This document shows positions 9,573 to 18,114 of a DNA stretch of 64,000 nucleotides, in pieces. The DNA comes from Tardiphaga sp. vice304. Its GTDB lineage: Bacteria; Pseudomonadota; Alphaproteobacteria; Rhizobiales; Xanthobacteraceae. The DNA lies in assembly GCF_007018905.1 (NCBI RefSeq), contig NZ_CP041402.1, positions 3,956,001 through 4,020,000 on the forward strand, written 5' to 3'. Position numbers and translations under genes: made by a program. Positions within the stretch are counted from its first letter, which is position 1, and each line of letters starts with the position of its first letter. The notes beneath the pieces are model-generated. The model saw nothing but the letters and a program-made list of their open reading frames with translations, ran no database searches and had not been told where the DNA came from.

Positions 9573-10595
9573 ATGCTGTTCCCGACCACGATCGCCGGCT
9601 CGCTGCCGAAGCCCGAATGGCTGGCCGAGCCCAACAAGCTGTGGCCGACCTGGCGTTCTTCCGGTGACGAACTGGCGCGCGCCAAGCGCGACGCGACCCT
9701 GCTGGCGGTCAAGGTGCAGGAGGACGCCGGCATCGACATCGTCACCGAAGGCGAGCAGGCGCGGCAGCATTTCGTCCATGGCTTCCTGGAAAAGGTCGGT
9801 GGCATCGACTTCGCCAACAAGGTCGAGATGGGCATCCGCAAGGACCGCTACAAGGCGATGGTGCCGCAGGTGGTCGCGCCCTTGCAACTGAAGGGCCGCG
9901 TCCATGCCTTCGAAGCACAGGCGGCGCGCGCGCATACCAAGAACAAGTTGAAGTTCACCCTGCCCGGTCCGATGACCATCATCGATACGCTCTCGGACAG
10001 TTACTACGGCGACCGCGTGAAAATGGCCTTCGCCTTCGCCGAGCTGCTCAACCAGGAAGCGCTGGCGCTGCAGGCCGACGGCGTCGACATGATCCAGTTC
10101 GACGAGCCGGCCTTCAACGTGTTCATGGACGAAGCGGCCGACTGGGGCGTCAAGGCGCTGGAGCGCGCGGCCCAGGGACTGACCTGCCAGACCGCCGTGC
10201 ACATCTGCTACGGCTACGGCATCAAGGCCAATACCGACTGGAAGGACACGCTGGGCAGCGAGTGGCGGCAGTACGAGCAGATCTTTCCGGCGATTGACGC
10301 CAGTCCGATCCAGCAGGTCGCGATCGAATGTCGCAACTCGCGGGTGCCGCTGGAATTGCTGTCCCTGCTGAAGGGCAAGATCGTGCAGGCCGGCGTCATC
10401 GACGTCGCCAGCGACGCGGTCGAGACGCCGGGGGATGTGGTGGCCACCATCGAGGCGGTGATGAAGCATGTGCCGAAGGCGAACATCGTCGCCACGACCA
10501 ATTGCGGCATGGCGCCGATGCATCGCGACATCGCGGAAGCGAAGCTGCGTGCGCTGGGTGCGGGCGCGAAGCTCGCGCGGGAGCGGTTGGGGTAA
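9573..10595 (+). CDS. Cobalamin-independent methionine synthase, short (MetE catalytic domain) form
   Basis: A 340-residue protein equivalent to the C-terminal catalytic half of MetE; it transfers a methyl group to homocysteine to make methionine. Zinc and homocysteine ligands can be proposed: H210 and C212 in VHICYGYG, a Glu in VAIEC (about 252) and C311 in TTNCGMAP. DMIQFDEPAF (about 172) is the conserved substrate loop. It lacks the N-terminal half of E. coli MetE that binds folate, so the methyl donor may differ (the short archaeal-type enzymes use methylcobamide proteins). GAGGAG precedes the ATG. No SAM-type riboswitch was recognised in the 116-base leader. Confidence 0.88.
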   Translation: MLFPTTIAGSLPKPEWLAEPNKLWPTWRSSGDELARAKRDATLLAVKVQEDAGIDIVTEGEQARQHFVHGFLEKVGGIDFANKVEMGIRKDRYKAMVPQVVAPLQLKGRVHAFEAQAARAHTKNKLKFTLPGPMTIIDTLSDSYYGDRVKMAFAFAELLNQEALALQADGVDMIQFDEPAFNVFMDEAADWGVKALERAAQGLTCQTAVHICYGYGIKANTDWKDTLGSEWRQYEQIFPAIDASPIQQVAIECRNSRVPLELLSLLKGKIVQAGVIDVASDAVETPGDVVATIEAVMKHVPKANIVATTNCGMAPMHRDIAEAKLRALGAGAKLARERLG

Positions 10596-10604
10596 GCCCC
10601 AGAC

Positions 10605-10720
10605 TGTCGTTCCGGGGCGCGAGCGCACCAGCGCGAGCGAACCCGGAACCTCGGCATGTTCAAAACAGTTCGGGATTCCGGGTTCGCGGCCGGCTCACGC
10701 CGTCCGCGCCCCGGAATGAC
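10605..10720. repeat. Family A palindromic intergenic repeat, copy 5
   Basis: Begins tgtcgttccggggcgcgagc and ends gcgccccggaatgac, with inner arms cgaacccggaacctcg and gggattccgggttcg. It lies between the convergent methionine synthase gene and the following minus-strand gene and almost fills that gap. Confidence 0.85.
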
Positions 10721-10725
10721 GAGTT

Positions 10726-11343
10726 CTATGGTTGCGCGCTCGCATGCAGCAGCGGGCGATAGCCGGCGCGAAGCGCTTTCAGCGTCGACGGCGGCGTCAA
10801 CAGAGGTGCATCAACCAGTTTGATGTCAACGGCATGATAGCCGACGAATGTCCATCGCAGCTGCCTGCCCTGCAAGATCATGTAAATTTCGCCGTTCATA
10901 GCCAGCATCGCGCCGTCGGGCAACGCGTCGATCGCACATGGCAGCGCATGCAATCGCTTCTTGCGGCCATCCAATCGCTCCACATGCAGCACCGCATCGA
11001 TCTCGCTCGCCCGCACGCGGCTGATGCCGTTGCCCTCTTCCCATGCAGCGCGGAACGCATTCGCCTCGTCGCGGCGGCAATAAAAGCACGGACGGTGGCC
11101 GGCGGCGAGCGCGGTGGCCTCGTCGAGGAAGAACAGCTCGGTCCAGCTTCGCGTCGCCATCACCTCGCGGCGGCGGCCGCGGAACTCACAGACGCAGGTG
11201 ATCCACGCCGGATTGCTCCAGCGTTTATTGAGCAGTGTTTTTGTTGAGGGATCGTGGATGATGCCGCGGTTGCCGGTGAACATCCCGCGCTCAGGTGTCG
11301 CGACGATGTCGCCAAACGGCGTGACGCGGTTTTGCAGCGGCAT
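10726..11343 (-). CDS. Conserved hypothetical protein with a likely four-Cys metal site
   Basis: A 205-residue soluble protein of unknown function. Two cysteine pairs stand out: WITCVCEF (about 48) and AGHRPCFYCRRDEA (about 84); together they could form a Cys4 zinc site. The second resembles the GxRPCxxC element of Ada-type metal domains, but no methyltransferase or DNA-binding domain follows. The C-terminal half is beta-rich with MLAMNGEIYMIL. The ATG at 11343 is preferred over a TTG two codons earlier. It stands alone between repeats. The function cannot be named from sequence. Confidence 0.75.
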   Translation of the reverse strand: MPLQNRVTPFGDIVATPERGMFTGNRGIIHDPSTKTLLNKRWSNPAWITCVCEFRGRRREVMATRSWTELFFLDEATALAAGHRPCFYCRRDEANAFRAAWEEGNGISRVRASEIDAVLHVERLDGRKKRLHALPCAIDALPDGAMLAMNGEIYMILQGRQLRWTFVGYHAVDIKLVDAPLLTPPSTLKALRAGYRPLLHASAQP

Positions 11344-11403
11344 GGTCAATCACTCCGCAATGCCGACAGTTGAAACTCTAACTATCAGGCAAACGCTGCT
11401 GCG

Positions 11404-11516
11404 CCCCCTCTCCCCGTTGGGGTGAGGGTTGGGGTGAGGGGGTACCGGCCTATCGATAGGCCCCCTCACCCGACCGGGCTTCGCCCGCTCGACCTCTCCC
11501 CAACGGGGAGAGGTGA
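11404..11516. repeat. Family B palindromic intergenic repeat, copy 1
   Basis: Outer arms cccctctccccgttggggtg and cctctccccaacggggagagg, inner arms gggtgaggggg and ccccctcaccc, with a central gcctatcgataggc hairpin. It lies just after the gpt gene and upstream of the previous hypothetical gene. Three further copies occur at 48.9, 51.9 and 58.3 kb. Confidence 0.85.
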
Positions 11517-11521
11517 AAGGC

Positions 11522-12046
11522 TTACGCCGCGCCGTCCCGCATCGGCGGCTGGAAAGACAGGCCGAGGTCCCACGGAAAGAAGATCCAGGTGTCCTGCGAC
11601 ACTTCGGTGATGAAGGTGTCGACCAGCGGCCGGCCCATCGGCTTGGCGTAGATCGTGGCGAAATGGGCGTCGGGCAGCATGTCGCGCACGATGCGCGCAG
11701 TCTTGCCGGTATCGACGAGGTCGTCGATGATCAAGAGCCCCTTGCCGGTGCCGCCGCCGAGCTTTGCCGCATCGGCGGAGATGCCTTTCAGCACCTGGAG
11801 TTCGCCACGCGTGGTGTGCTCATAGCTGGCGATGCAGACGGTATCGATGATGCGGACGCCAAGTTCGCGCGCCACGATCGCGGCCGGCACCAGGCCCCCG
11901 CGGGTGATGGCGATGATCGCATGAAACGGACCGGCGCTGTTGAGGCGCCAGGTCAGCGCCCGGCAGTCGCGGTGGAATTGATCCCACGAGACCGGAAACG
12001 CCTTGCCGGCGCGCTCCTGGGCGCTCATTTCCGGATGTTCAGCCAT
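11522..12046 (-). CDS. gpt: Xanthine-guanine phosphoribosyltransferase
   Basis: A 174-residue cytoplasmic or membrane-associated purine salvage enzyme that joins xanthine, guanine or hypoxanthine to PRPP. The PRPP-binding loop [14 protein letters not shown] is at about 104-117 and [19 protein letters not shown] near 46 gives the first loop. IFFPWDLGL near the C-terminus matches the base-binding end of E. coli Gpt. Its start lies 9 bases from the stop of the upstream MoaB/CinA-type gene, so the two are probably one transcript. Confidence 0.93.
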   Translation of the reverse strand: MAEHPEMSAQERAGKAFPVSWDQFHRDCRALTWRLNSAGPFHAIIAITRGGLVPAAIVARELGVRIIDTVCIASYEHTTRGELQVLKGISADAAKLGGGTGKGLLIIDDLVDTGKTARIVRDMLPDAHFATIYAKPMGRPLVDTFITEVSQDTWIFFPWDLGLSFQPPMRDGAA

Positions 12047-12055
12047 GTCAGTTCC

Positions 12056-12799
12056 TCAATTTCCGATCTTCGGTGCATGCAGCGCCACCAGCATCTCTTT
12101 CACCGCCGCCATCGCCGCATCCAACTTGGCCTGGTCGCGCGAGCGCACCACCAGATTGACGTTCGGCTTTTGCGCGTCGTCGATGAACGGATAGCTGCCG
12201 ATGATCGCATCCGGATGCGCCTTGGCGATCTCGCCCAGGGGACCGCCGAGATCGCCTTCGCGGGCGTCGGCACGCACCGTGTCTGACAGCATCCGCACGC
12301 CGGATCTCAACTTCGGCGACACGATGTCCATCATCGCCTGCATGATCGAAGGCACGCCAGCCATCACGATGACATTCTCGATCTTGAACCCCGGCGCCAG
12401 GATGGTGGCGCTCTGGATCAGGTCGGCACCATCAGGGATTCGCGCCATCCGCAGGCGGGCTTCGTTGAGATCGTCGCCGAACCGCTCCTTGAAGCGGGCG
12501 ACCACCTCGGGATGGTGGTCGATCTTGACGCCGAACGCCTTGGCCACCGCGTCGGCGGTGATGTCGTCATGGGTCGGCCCGATGCCGCCGGTGGTGAATA
12601 CGTAATCATAGCGTTGGCGCAGCGCGTTGAGCGCGGCAATGATCTCCGGCTCATCGTCGGAGACCACCCTGACCTCCTTGAGGTCGATGCCGATATTGGT
12701 CAGGTATTCGGCAATAAAACCGATATTCTTGTCCTTGGTCCGGCCCGACAGAATTTCGTCGCCGATCACCAGAATGCCTGCCGTGACTATGTCGCTCAT
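12056..12799 (-). CDS. MoaB/CinA N-terminal-type molybdopterin-binding protein
   Basis: A 247-residue protein with the MoCF-biosynthesis fold found in MoaB, MogA and the N-terminal half of CinA. Diagnostic motifs are ILVIGDEILSGRTKDKN (about 8) and FTTGGIGPTHDDITADAVAK (about 67), the pterin-binding loop. The C-terminal part (SDTVRADAREGDLG) is CinA-like but the deamidase domain of full CinA is absent. It could therefore be an ADP-ribose or FAD pyrophosphatase of the CinA type rather than a molybdenum cofactor enzyme. The ATG at 12799 has GAGGA upstream; the open frame to 12901 has no such signal. Confidence 0.88.
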   Translation of the reverse strand: MSDIVTAGILVIGDEILSGRTKDKNIGFIAEYLTNIGIDLKEVRVVSDDEPEIIAALNALRQRYDYVFTTGGIGPTHDDITADAVAKAFGVKIDHHPEVVARFKERFGDDLNEARLRMARIPDGADLIQSATILAPGFKIENVIVMAGVPSIMQAMMDIVSPKLRSGVRMLSDTVRADAREGDLGGPLGEIAKAHPDAIIGSYPFIDDAQKPNVNLVVRSRDQAKLDAAMAAVKEMLVALHAPKIGN

Positions 12800-13021
12800 C
12801 GATATTTCCTCACCGTTCCCCGCGACCATGCGCAGGCAAGGCCTTGATGTCACGGGCTTTTGCTGCCGAAACGTGCAGCTTCCCGCCGATTTTTCAGGCA
12901 CCTCACTGGTGCCCTGCTACGAATTGCCCAGCTCGAATGCATATCGCGCTGGCCCGGCCCTTGCTAGCATCCTGTTTCATCATGCATTCTCCGGCATGAA
13001 CTCGAAAAGCAGTCAGGATTC

Positions 13022-14440
13022 ATGGCAGTTGCGTTCGACGAAATGAATGGCCCGCTCGGCGATCTCCGCCCAGCCTATGCAGAACTCTCGCGCTGGTTGA
13101 AGGAGACGCCGCCAGACGCCCTGGAATATCGCCGGCAGGAGGCGGAACTATTGTTCCGCCGGATCGGCATTACCTTTGCCGTCTATGGCGATTCCGAATC
13201 GACCGAACGTCTGATTCCGTTCGACGTGATCCCGCGGATCATCTCCGGCAAGGAATGGACGCTGCTGGAAAGAGGCCTGAAGCAACGCACCCGCGCCATC
13301 AACATGTTCCTGCGCGACATTTACCACGGCCGCGACATCTTGCGCGCCGGGCTGATCCCGGACGATTTGATCTTCCAGAACGAGGTCTTTCGCCCGGAAA
13401 TGAACGGCCAGCAGGTGCCGCACGACGTCTATGTCCACATCGCCGGCATCGACATCGTCCGCACCAATCCGGACGAGTTCTTCGTGCTGGAGGACAATGC
13501 CCGCACCCCGTCCGGCGTGTCCTACATGCTGGAAAACCGCGAAATCATGATGCGGCTGTTCCCCGACCTGTTCGCCCGGCACCGCGTCGCCCCGGTCGAG
13601 AAATATCCGGACGAGTTGCTGTCCTGCCTGCGCTCGGTGGCTCCTGATAGCGCCAATTCGGAGCCGACCGTGGCCCTGATGACGCCCGGCGTCTACAATT
13701 CCGCCTATTACGAACACTCATTCCTGGCCGACAAGCTCGGCGTCGAGCTGGTCGAGGGCCGCGACCTGATCGTCAAGAACGACGAAGTGTTCATGCGGAC
13801 CACCGAGGGCCTCAAGCGCGTCGACGTGATCTACCGCCGCGTCGACGACGACTTCCTCGATCCTTTGTCGTTCCGCCCGGATTCAGCGCTCGGCGTGCCC
13901 GGCCTGATGTCGGCGTATATGGCCGGCAACGTCACGCTGGCCAATGCCGTCGGCACCGGCATCGCCGACGACAAGGCGATCTACAGCTACATGCCGGAGA
14001 TCGTGAAATTCTACCTCGGCGAGGAGCCGATCCTGAAGAACGTGCCGACCTGGCGCTGCCGCGAGCCGAAGGACCTCGCTTATGTGCTGGACAACCTCGC
14101 TGACCTCGTCGTCAAGGAAGTCCACGGTTCCGGCGGCTATGGCATGCTGATCGGACCTGCCTCCAGCAAGGCGACCATCGAGGCGTTCCGCGACAAGCTC
14201 AAGCGCGAGCCGGAAGGCTTCATCGCCCAGCCGACGCTGGCGCTGTCGACCTGCCCGACCTGCACCGCCTCGGGCCTGGCGCCGCGCCACGTCGACCTGC
14301 GGCCGTTCGTGCTGACCGGCCGCGACCGCGTCACCATCGTGCCCGGCGGCCTCACCCGCGTGGCTCTGAAGGAAGGCTCGCTGGTGGTCAATTCCAGCCA
14401 GGGCGGCGGCACCAAGGACACCTGGATTCTCGACGAGTAA
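13022..14440 (+). CDS. Circularly permuted ATP-grasp protein (Anbu-cluster type)
   Basis: A 472-residue protein of the circularly permuted ATP-grasp family (formerly DUF404/DUF407). ATP-grasp enzymes join a carboxylate to an amine through an acyl-phosphate, so a peptide-bond-forming ligase is predicted. Family motifs seen are DVIPRIISGKEWTLLERGLKQ (split here: DVIPRIISGKEW at about 69, then LKQRTRAINMFL), FFVLEDNARTPSGVSYMLEN at about 155-174, and VVKEVHGSGGYGMLIGP at about 363. AGGA precedes the ATG. Homologues normally sit with an alpha-E protein, a transglutaminase-like protease and Anbu, exactly as here, which supports a dedicated peptide-modification system of unknown product. Confidence 0.9.
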   Translation: MAVAFDEMNGPLGDLRPAYAELSRWLKETPPDALEYRRQEAELLFRRIGITFAVYGDSESTERLIPFDVIPRIISGKEWTLLERGLKQRTRAINMFLRDIYHGRDILRAGLIPDDLIFQNEVFRPEMNGQQVPHDVYVHIAGIDIVRTNPDEFFVLEDNARTPSGVSYMLENREIMMRLFPDLFARHRVAPVEKYPDELLSCLRSVAPDSANSEPTVALMTPGVYNSAYYEHSFLADKLGVELVEGRDLIVKNDEVFMRTTEGLKRVDVIYRRVDDDFLDPLSFRPDSALGVPGLMSAYMAGNVTLANAVGTGIADDKAIYSYMPEIVKFYLGEEPILKNVPTWRCREPKDLAYVLDNLADLVVKEVHGSGGYGMLIGPASSKATIEAFRDKLKREPEGFIAQPTLALSTCPTCTASGLAPRHVDLRPFVLTGRDRVTIVPGGLTRVALKEGSLVVNSSQGGGTKDTWILDE

Positions 14441-14504
14441 TTCGTCCCACCGAGCGACTTCGACACCAAACGCGCAAACCGATTTCAGACGAGTATTACC
14501 CCGC

Positions 14505-15449
14505 ATGCTGTCGCGCACCGCCGAGAACCTGTACTGGCTAGCCCGCTACGTCGAACGCGCCGAATATCTCGCGCGGACCATCGAGGCGACGCTGCGCGTC
14601 ACCGCGCTGCCCAATGCCTATGTCGGCCAGACCAACGAATGGGATTCGGCCCTGCTCACCGCCGGCGTCTCGGCGGCGTTCTACGAGATCTACGAGGAAG
14701 CCGACGAGAAGAACGTCGTCGAATATCTCTCCTTCTCCACCGCCAACCCGTCCTCGATCCGCAACTGCATCGAGAATGCCCGGCTGAATTCGCGCTCGGT
14801 GCGGACCGCCCTGACCGGCGAGATGTGGGACACCATTAATGGTGCCTGGATCGAACTGCAGGAGATCTGGAGCAATGGTGCCAAGACCCGCGAGCAACTG
14901 GCGCGCTTCCTGCGCTTCGTGCAGGAAACCTCCTTGCGCTTCGATGGCTCGGCCTATCGCACCATGCTGCGCAACGATGCCTACTGGTTCTCACGCCTTG
15001 GCCTGCATCTGGAGCGCGCCGACAACACTGCACGAATCCTGGACGTCAAATATCACTTGCTACTGCCCGAAGAAGAACACGTCGGCGGCCCGCTGGACTA
15101 TTACCAGTGGACATCGATCCTGCGCTCGGTATCGGCGCTGACCGCCTATCACTGGGTCTATCGCGAAACGCTGAAACCCTGGCTGATCGCGGACCTGTTG
15201 ATCCTCAACGACACGCTGCCGCGCTCGCTCGCCTCCTGCTACGGCAATCTGGTACGTAACCTCGACCAGATCGGCGTCTCCTACGGCCGCCAGGGCGCCG
15301 CGCAGCGCCATGCCCGCGGCGTGCGCAACCGGCTCGAACACAGCAACATGGACGATATCTTCCAGCACGGGTTGCATGAATTCATCCAGGAATTCATTGC
15401 GGACAACAGCCGGCTCGGCGAGATCATCGCCAAGCAATATCTGATATGA
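14505..15449 (+). CDS. Alpha-E domain protein (DUF403)
   Basis: A 314-residue all-helical protein of the alpha-E family, whose chemistry is unknown but which nearly always accompanies the circularly permuted ATP-grasp. The N-terminus MLSRTAENLYWLARYVERAE (exact family hallmark) and RADNTARILDVKYHLLLP (about 171) are conserved, and the protein is rich in Arg, Glu and Trp along amphipathic helices. In related proteins this domain may be fused to the ATP-grasp domain, so direct interaction is likely. Separated from the ATP-grasp gene by 64 bases and followed by a family A repeat. Confidence 0.9.
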   Translation: MLSRTAENLYWLARYVERAEYLARTIEATLRVTALPNAYVGQTNEWDSALLTAGVSAAFYEIYEEADEKNVVEYLSFSTANPSSIRNCIENARLNSRSVRTALTGEMWDTINGAWIELQEIWSNGAKTREQLARFLRFVQETSLRFDGSAYRTMLRNDAYWFSRLGLHLERADNTARILDVKYHLLLPEEEHVGGPLDYYQWTSILRSVSALTAYHWVYRETLKPWLIADLLILNDTLPRSLASCYGNLVRNLDQIGVSYGRQGAAQRHARGVRNRLEHSNMDDIFQHGLHEFIQEFIADNSRLGEIIAKQYLI

Positions 15450-15454
15450 TTGAT

Positions 15455-15567
15455 TGTCATTCCGGGGCGCGGGCGGCGCCAGCCGACCGCGAGCCCGGAA
15501 TCCCGAGCAAATAGATCAATGCAGATTCCGGGTTCGATCGCGCTTCGCGCTCTCGCCCCGGAATGAC
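15455..15567. repeat. Family A palindromic intergenic repeat, copy 6
   Basis: Begins tgtcattccggggcgcgggc and ends ctcgccccggaatgacg, inner arms cgagcccggaatcccg and cagattccgggttcg. It lies inside the Anbu cluster, between the alpha-E and transglutaminase genes, where it might lower or separate expression of the downstream part. Confidence 0.85.
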
Positions 15568-15578
15568 GAGTAAACATC

Positions 15579-16415
15579 ATGCGCCTGCGTATCGCCCATA
15601 CGACGACCTATCGCTACGAGCCGCCGGCATCGGGCGTGATACAGATCCTGCGCATGACGCCGGGCAGCCATGACGGTCAATACGTCGCGGAATGGCAGAT
15701 CGACGTCTCCACCGATTCGCGGCTCGACCTGCATGAAGACGCTTACGGCAACGTCACCCACGTGCTGACGCACGGGCCGATCGCCGACCTGACCATCCAT
15801 TGCGAAGGCCTGATCGAAACCCAGGACACCGGCGGCGTATTGAAGGGTACCGACGAGCGCTTTCCGCCGAGCTTCTTCCTGCGCCAGACCAGCCTCACCA
15901 AGGCCAACCCGGCGATGGCCGCCTTCGCCCGCGAGCTCGATCCGCAGCCCGACACCGACGTGCTGGGTTACCTGCACGCGCTGATGATGGCGATCAACGA
16001 GCACATGACGTTCGACGGCGACCCCACCAATACCGGCACCTCGGCGATCGAGGCCTTCACCGGCAAGCGCGGCGTCTGCCAGGATTACGCCCACATCTTC
16101 ATCGCCTGCGCCCGCACCGGCGGCGTACCCTGCCGCTTCGTCGCCGGGCATTTTCTGCGCAGCGACGGCATGGTCGAGCAGCAGGCCGGCCACGCCTGGG
16201 CGGAAGCCTTTGTGCCCGATCTGGGCTGGGTCGGCTTCGATCCGGCGAATGCGATCTGCACCACCGACGCGCATGCCCGCGTCGCCATCGGCCTGGATTA
16301 TCTCGGCGCCGCCCCGGTGCGCGGCACCCGCTATGGCGGCGGCATGGAAACCCTGATGGTCTCCGTCAAGGTCGATCAGGCCGGCCGACAGGGACAGTGG
16401 CAGAGCCAGTCTTGA
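15579..16415 (+). CDS. Transglutaminase-like cysteine protease (Anbu-cluster type)
   Basis: A 278-residue protein with an N-terminal bacterial transglutaminase-like beta domain (MRLRIAHTTTYRYEPP at the start) and a C-terminal papain-like transglutaminase core. The catalytic triad is visible: C167 in KRGVCQDYAH, H205 in QAGHAWAEAF and D221 in GWVGFDPAN. No signal peptide. Members of this family are predicted peptidases rather than cross-linking enzymes. In the Anbu-type cluster it may cleave the bond made by the ATP-grasp protein or process the target protein. Begins 12 bases after a family A repeat. Confidence 0.9.
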   Translation: MRLRIAHTTTYRYEPPASGVIQILRMTPGSHDGQYVAEWQIDVSTDSRLDLHEDAYGNVTHVLTHGPIADLTIHCEGLIETQDTGGVLKGTDERFPPSFFLRQTSLTKANPAMAAFARELDPQPDTDVLGYLHALMMAINEHMTFDGDPTNTGTSAIEAFTGKRGVCQDYAHIFIACARTGGVPCRFVAGHFLRSDGMVEQQAGHAWAEAFVPDLGWVGFDPANAICTTDAHARVAIGLDYLGAAPVRGTRYGGGMETLMVSVKVDQAGRQGQWQSQS

Positions 16416-16520
16416 TACAATCGTTAACCTGACGGTTGATCGATGCCTGGGCGCAGCCGCGCCGGGAGTCGCGACTGTCGCATGAACGGCGCGCCCAAGT
16501 GCCGTCACAAGCGAGGAAAC

Positions 16521-18023
16521 ATGCAGAAGACGGCAATCTGCCTTGGAGCACTATTGATCTCGCTCACAACTGTCGGGGCCGAGGCACAATCCGGACCCAG
16601 GCGTGACGAGTTCTTCTGGCTGGGCGAGATCAACAAGGCCAGCGCCGTCATCAATACCGACGAAGGCCTGCTGGATCGCGCGGTGGCGCCGCGCATCGCG
16701 GCCGGCCTGCGCACGGTGCTGCACGCTGGCGAGAAGCCGGGCGGCAAGCGGCCCACCCTGGTCATCACCTTCGAGCCGTTGCTGATCGAGGCTGCCGGCG
16801 TCGAGGCGACGCTGCTGCATGCCGGCCGTTCCAGTCAGGACATGCTGGCCACGGTGCGCGCCGCCATCATTCGCGACGAAGTGCTGACGCTGGCCGAACA
16901 GCTGCGCAAGACGACAGCCACCATGGTGGCGCTCGCCGAAAAGCACGCCGGAACAATCGTTCCCAATTACACCAATGGCGTCGCTGCCCAGCCCAACAGC
17001 TACGGGCACTACCTGCTCGGCCATGTGGCGGGCCTGCAGCGCGATGCCGAGCGGCTGCGCCAGTTCTACGCCCGGCTTGACCGTTCGCCGATGGGCACAA
17101 CCGTGCTGAACGGGACGAGCTGGCCGCTCAACCGCCCCCGCATGGCCAACTACCTCGGCTTTGCCGCGACCGTGGACAACGCCTATGACGCCGCGCAGAT
17201 CTCGGCCACCGAGATCCCGGTCGAGCTCGGCGCGGTGACCACCGCGATCGCCCTCCACGCCGGCGCCTACATCCAGGACGTCATGGTGCAATACGCCCAG
17301 CCGCGCCCTTGGATTCTGCTGCAGGAAGGCGGCGGCAACACCTATGTCTCCAGCGCCATGCCGCAGAAGCGCAATCCCGGGCTGCTGAACGACGTGCGCG
17401 GGCAAGCATCCAGCGTCGTATCGCTGGGGATCGGTCGCGCCATCCAGGCGCACAACATCCCGCCGGGCATGAACGATGCCAAGAACGTCGGTGACAATGC
17501 CGTAGTGGTCGGCGGCGCCACGCGCGTGCTGGCCGGCTGGGACCGCATCCTCGGCGCCCTCGCGGTCAATCCGGAGCGCGCGCTGGAAGAACTTAACAGC
17601 GACTGGACCGCATCCCAGGAAGTGGCCGACGTGCTGATGCGGCAGTACAAGCTGCCGTTCCGCGTCGGGCATCATTTCGCCTCCGAGGTCGTCGACTACG
17701 CAAAGGCGCACGACATCCGACCGAGCGATTTCCCCTATCAGGAGGCCCGGCGGATCTTTTCCACGACGCTGACGGAGATGAAGGTGGCCGGCGGCGAACT
17801 GCCCTTGAGCGAGGCGGAATTCCGCGCAGCCCTGGACCCCGTGGCGATCATCCGCCATCGCGCGACCGCCGGCGGGCCGCAGCCCGCCGAGATGGCGCGG
17901 ATGGTGGCCGAAGCGAAGCAGTCGCTGGCCGAGCAGGATCAATGGATCCAGGCAAGGCGGCAGCGCATCGACGGCGCGCTCGCCGAGCTGGATCGGGATT
18001 TCGCGCGGCTCGGGACGCCGTAA
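16521..18023 (+). CDS. Exported argininosuccinate lyase-like protein
   Basis: A 500-residue protein with a clear signal peptide (MQKTAICLGALLISLTTVGA then EAQ) followed by a fumarase/aspartase superfamily lyase domain closest in pattern to argininosuccinate lyase. Three conserved regions are present: HAGRSSQDM (100-108; ASL has TARSRNDQ), NYTNGVAAQPNSYGHYLLGH (149-168) and SSAMPQKRNPGLLND (277-291, with the catalytic Ser). In the second region the usual Thr-His is Thr-Asn (N152), a substitution at a residue implicated in catalysis. A periplasmic ASL-like enzyme is unusual because ASL is cytoplasmic. AGGA precedes the ATG at 16521. It sits between the transglutaminase and Anbu genes; whether it belongs to that system is inference. 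Confidence 0.82.
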   Translation: MQKTAICLGALLISLTTVGAEAQSGPRRDEFFWLGEINKASAVINTDEGLLDRAVAPRIAAGLRTVLHAGEKPGGKRPTLVITFEPLLIEAAGVEATLLHAGRSSQDMLATVRAAIIRDEVLTLAEQLRKTTATMVALAEKHAGTIVPNYTNGVAAQPNSYGHYLLGHVAGLQRDAERLRQFYARLDRSPMGTTVLNGTSWPLNRPRMANYLGFAATVDNAYDAAQISATEIPVELGAVTTAIALHAGAYIQDVMVQYAQPRPWILLQEGGGNTYVSSAMPQKRNPGLLNDVRGQASSVVSLGIGRAIQAHNIPPGMNDAKNVGDNAVVVGGATRVLAGWDRILGALAVNPERALEELNSDWTASQEVADVLMRQYKLPFRVGHHFASEVVDYAKAHDIRPSDFPYQEARRIFSTTLTEMKVAGGELPLSEAEFRAALDPVAIIRHRATAGGPQPAEMARMVAEAKQSLAEQDQWIQARRQRIDGALAELDRDFARLGTP

Positions 18024-18114
18024 AGCGGAAGGAAGCCAGCATTCCGGGGTTTTACGCGCCGTCTGAATGACCTATCAGTGTTCTGTCGACCCTCTGGTCG
18101 GGCAAGGACATTCG

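Noticed and set aside
18067..18114. Upstream ATG as the start of Anbu
   Set aside because: It would hide the catalytic Thr behind 16 residues; the 18115 start has AAGGA and places Thr at position 2, as the family requires.
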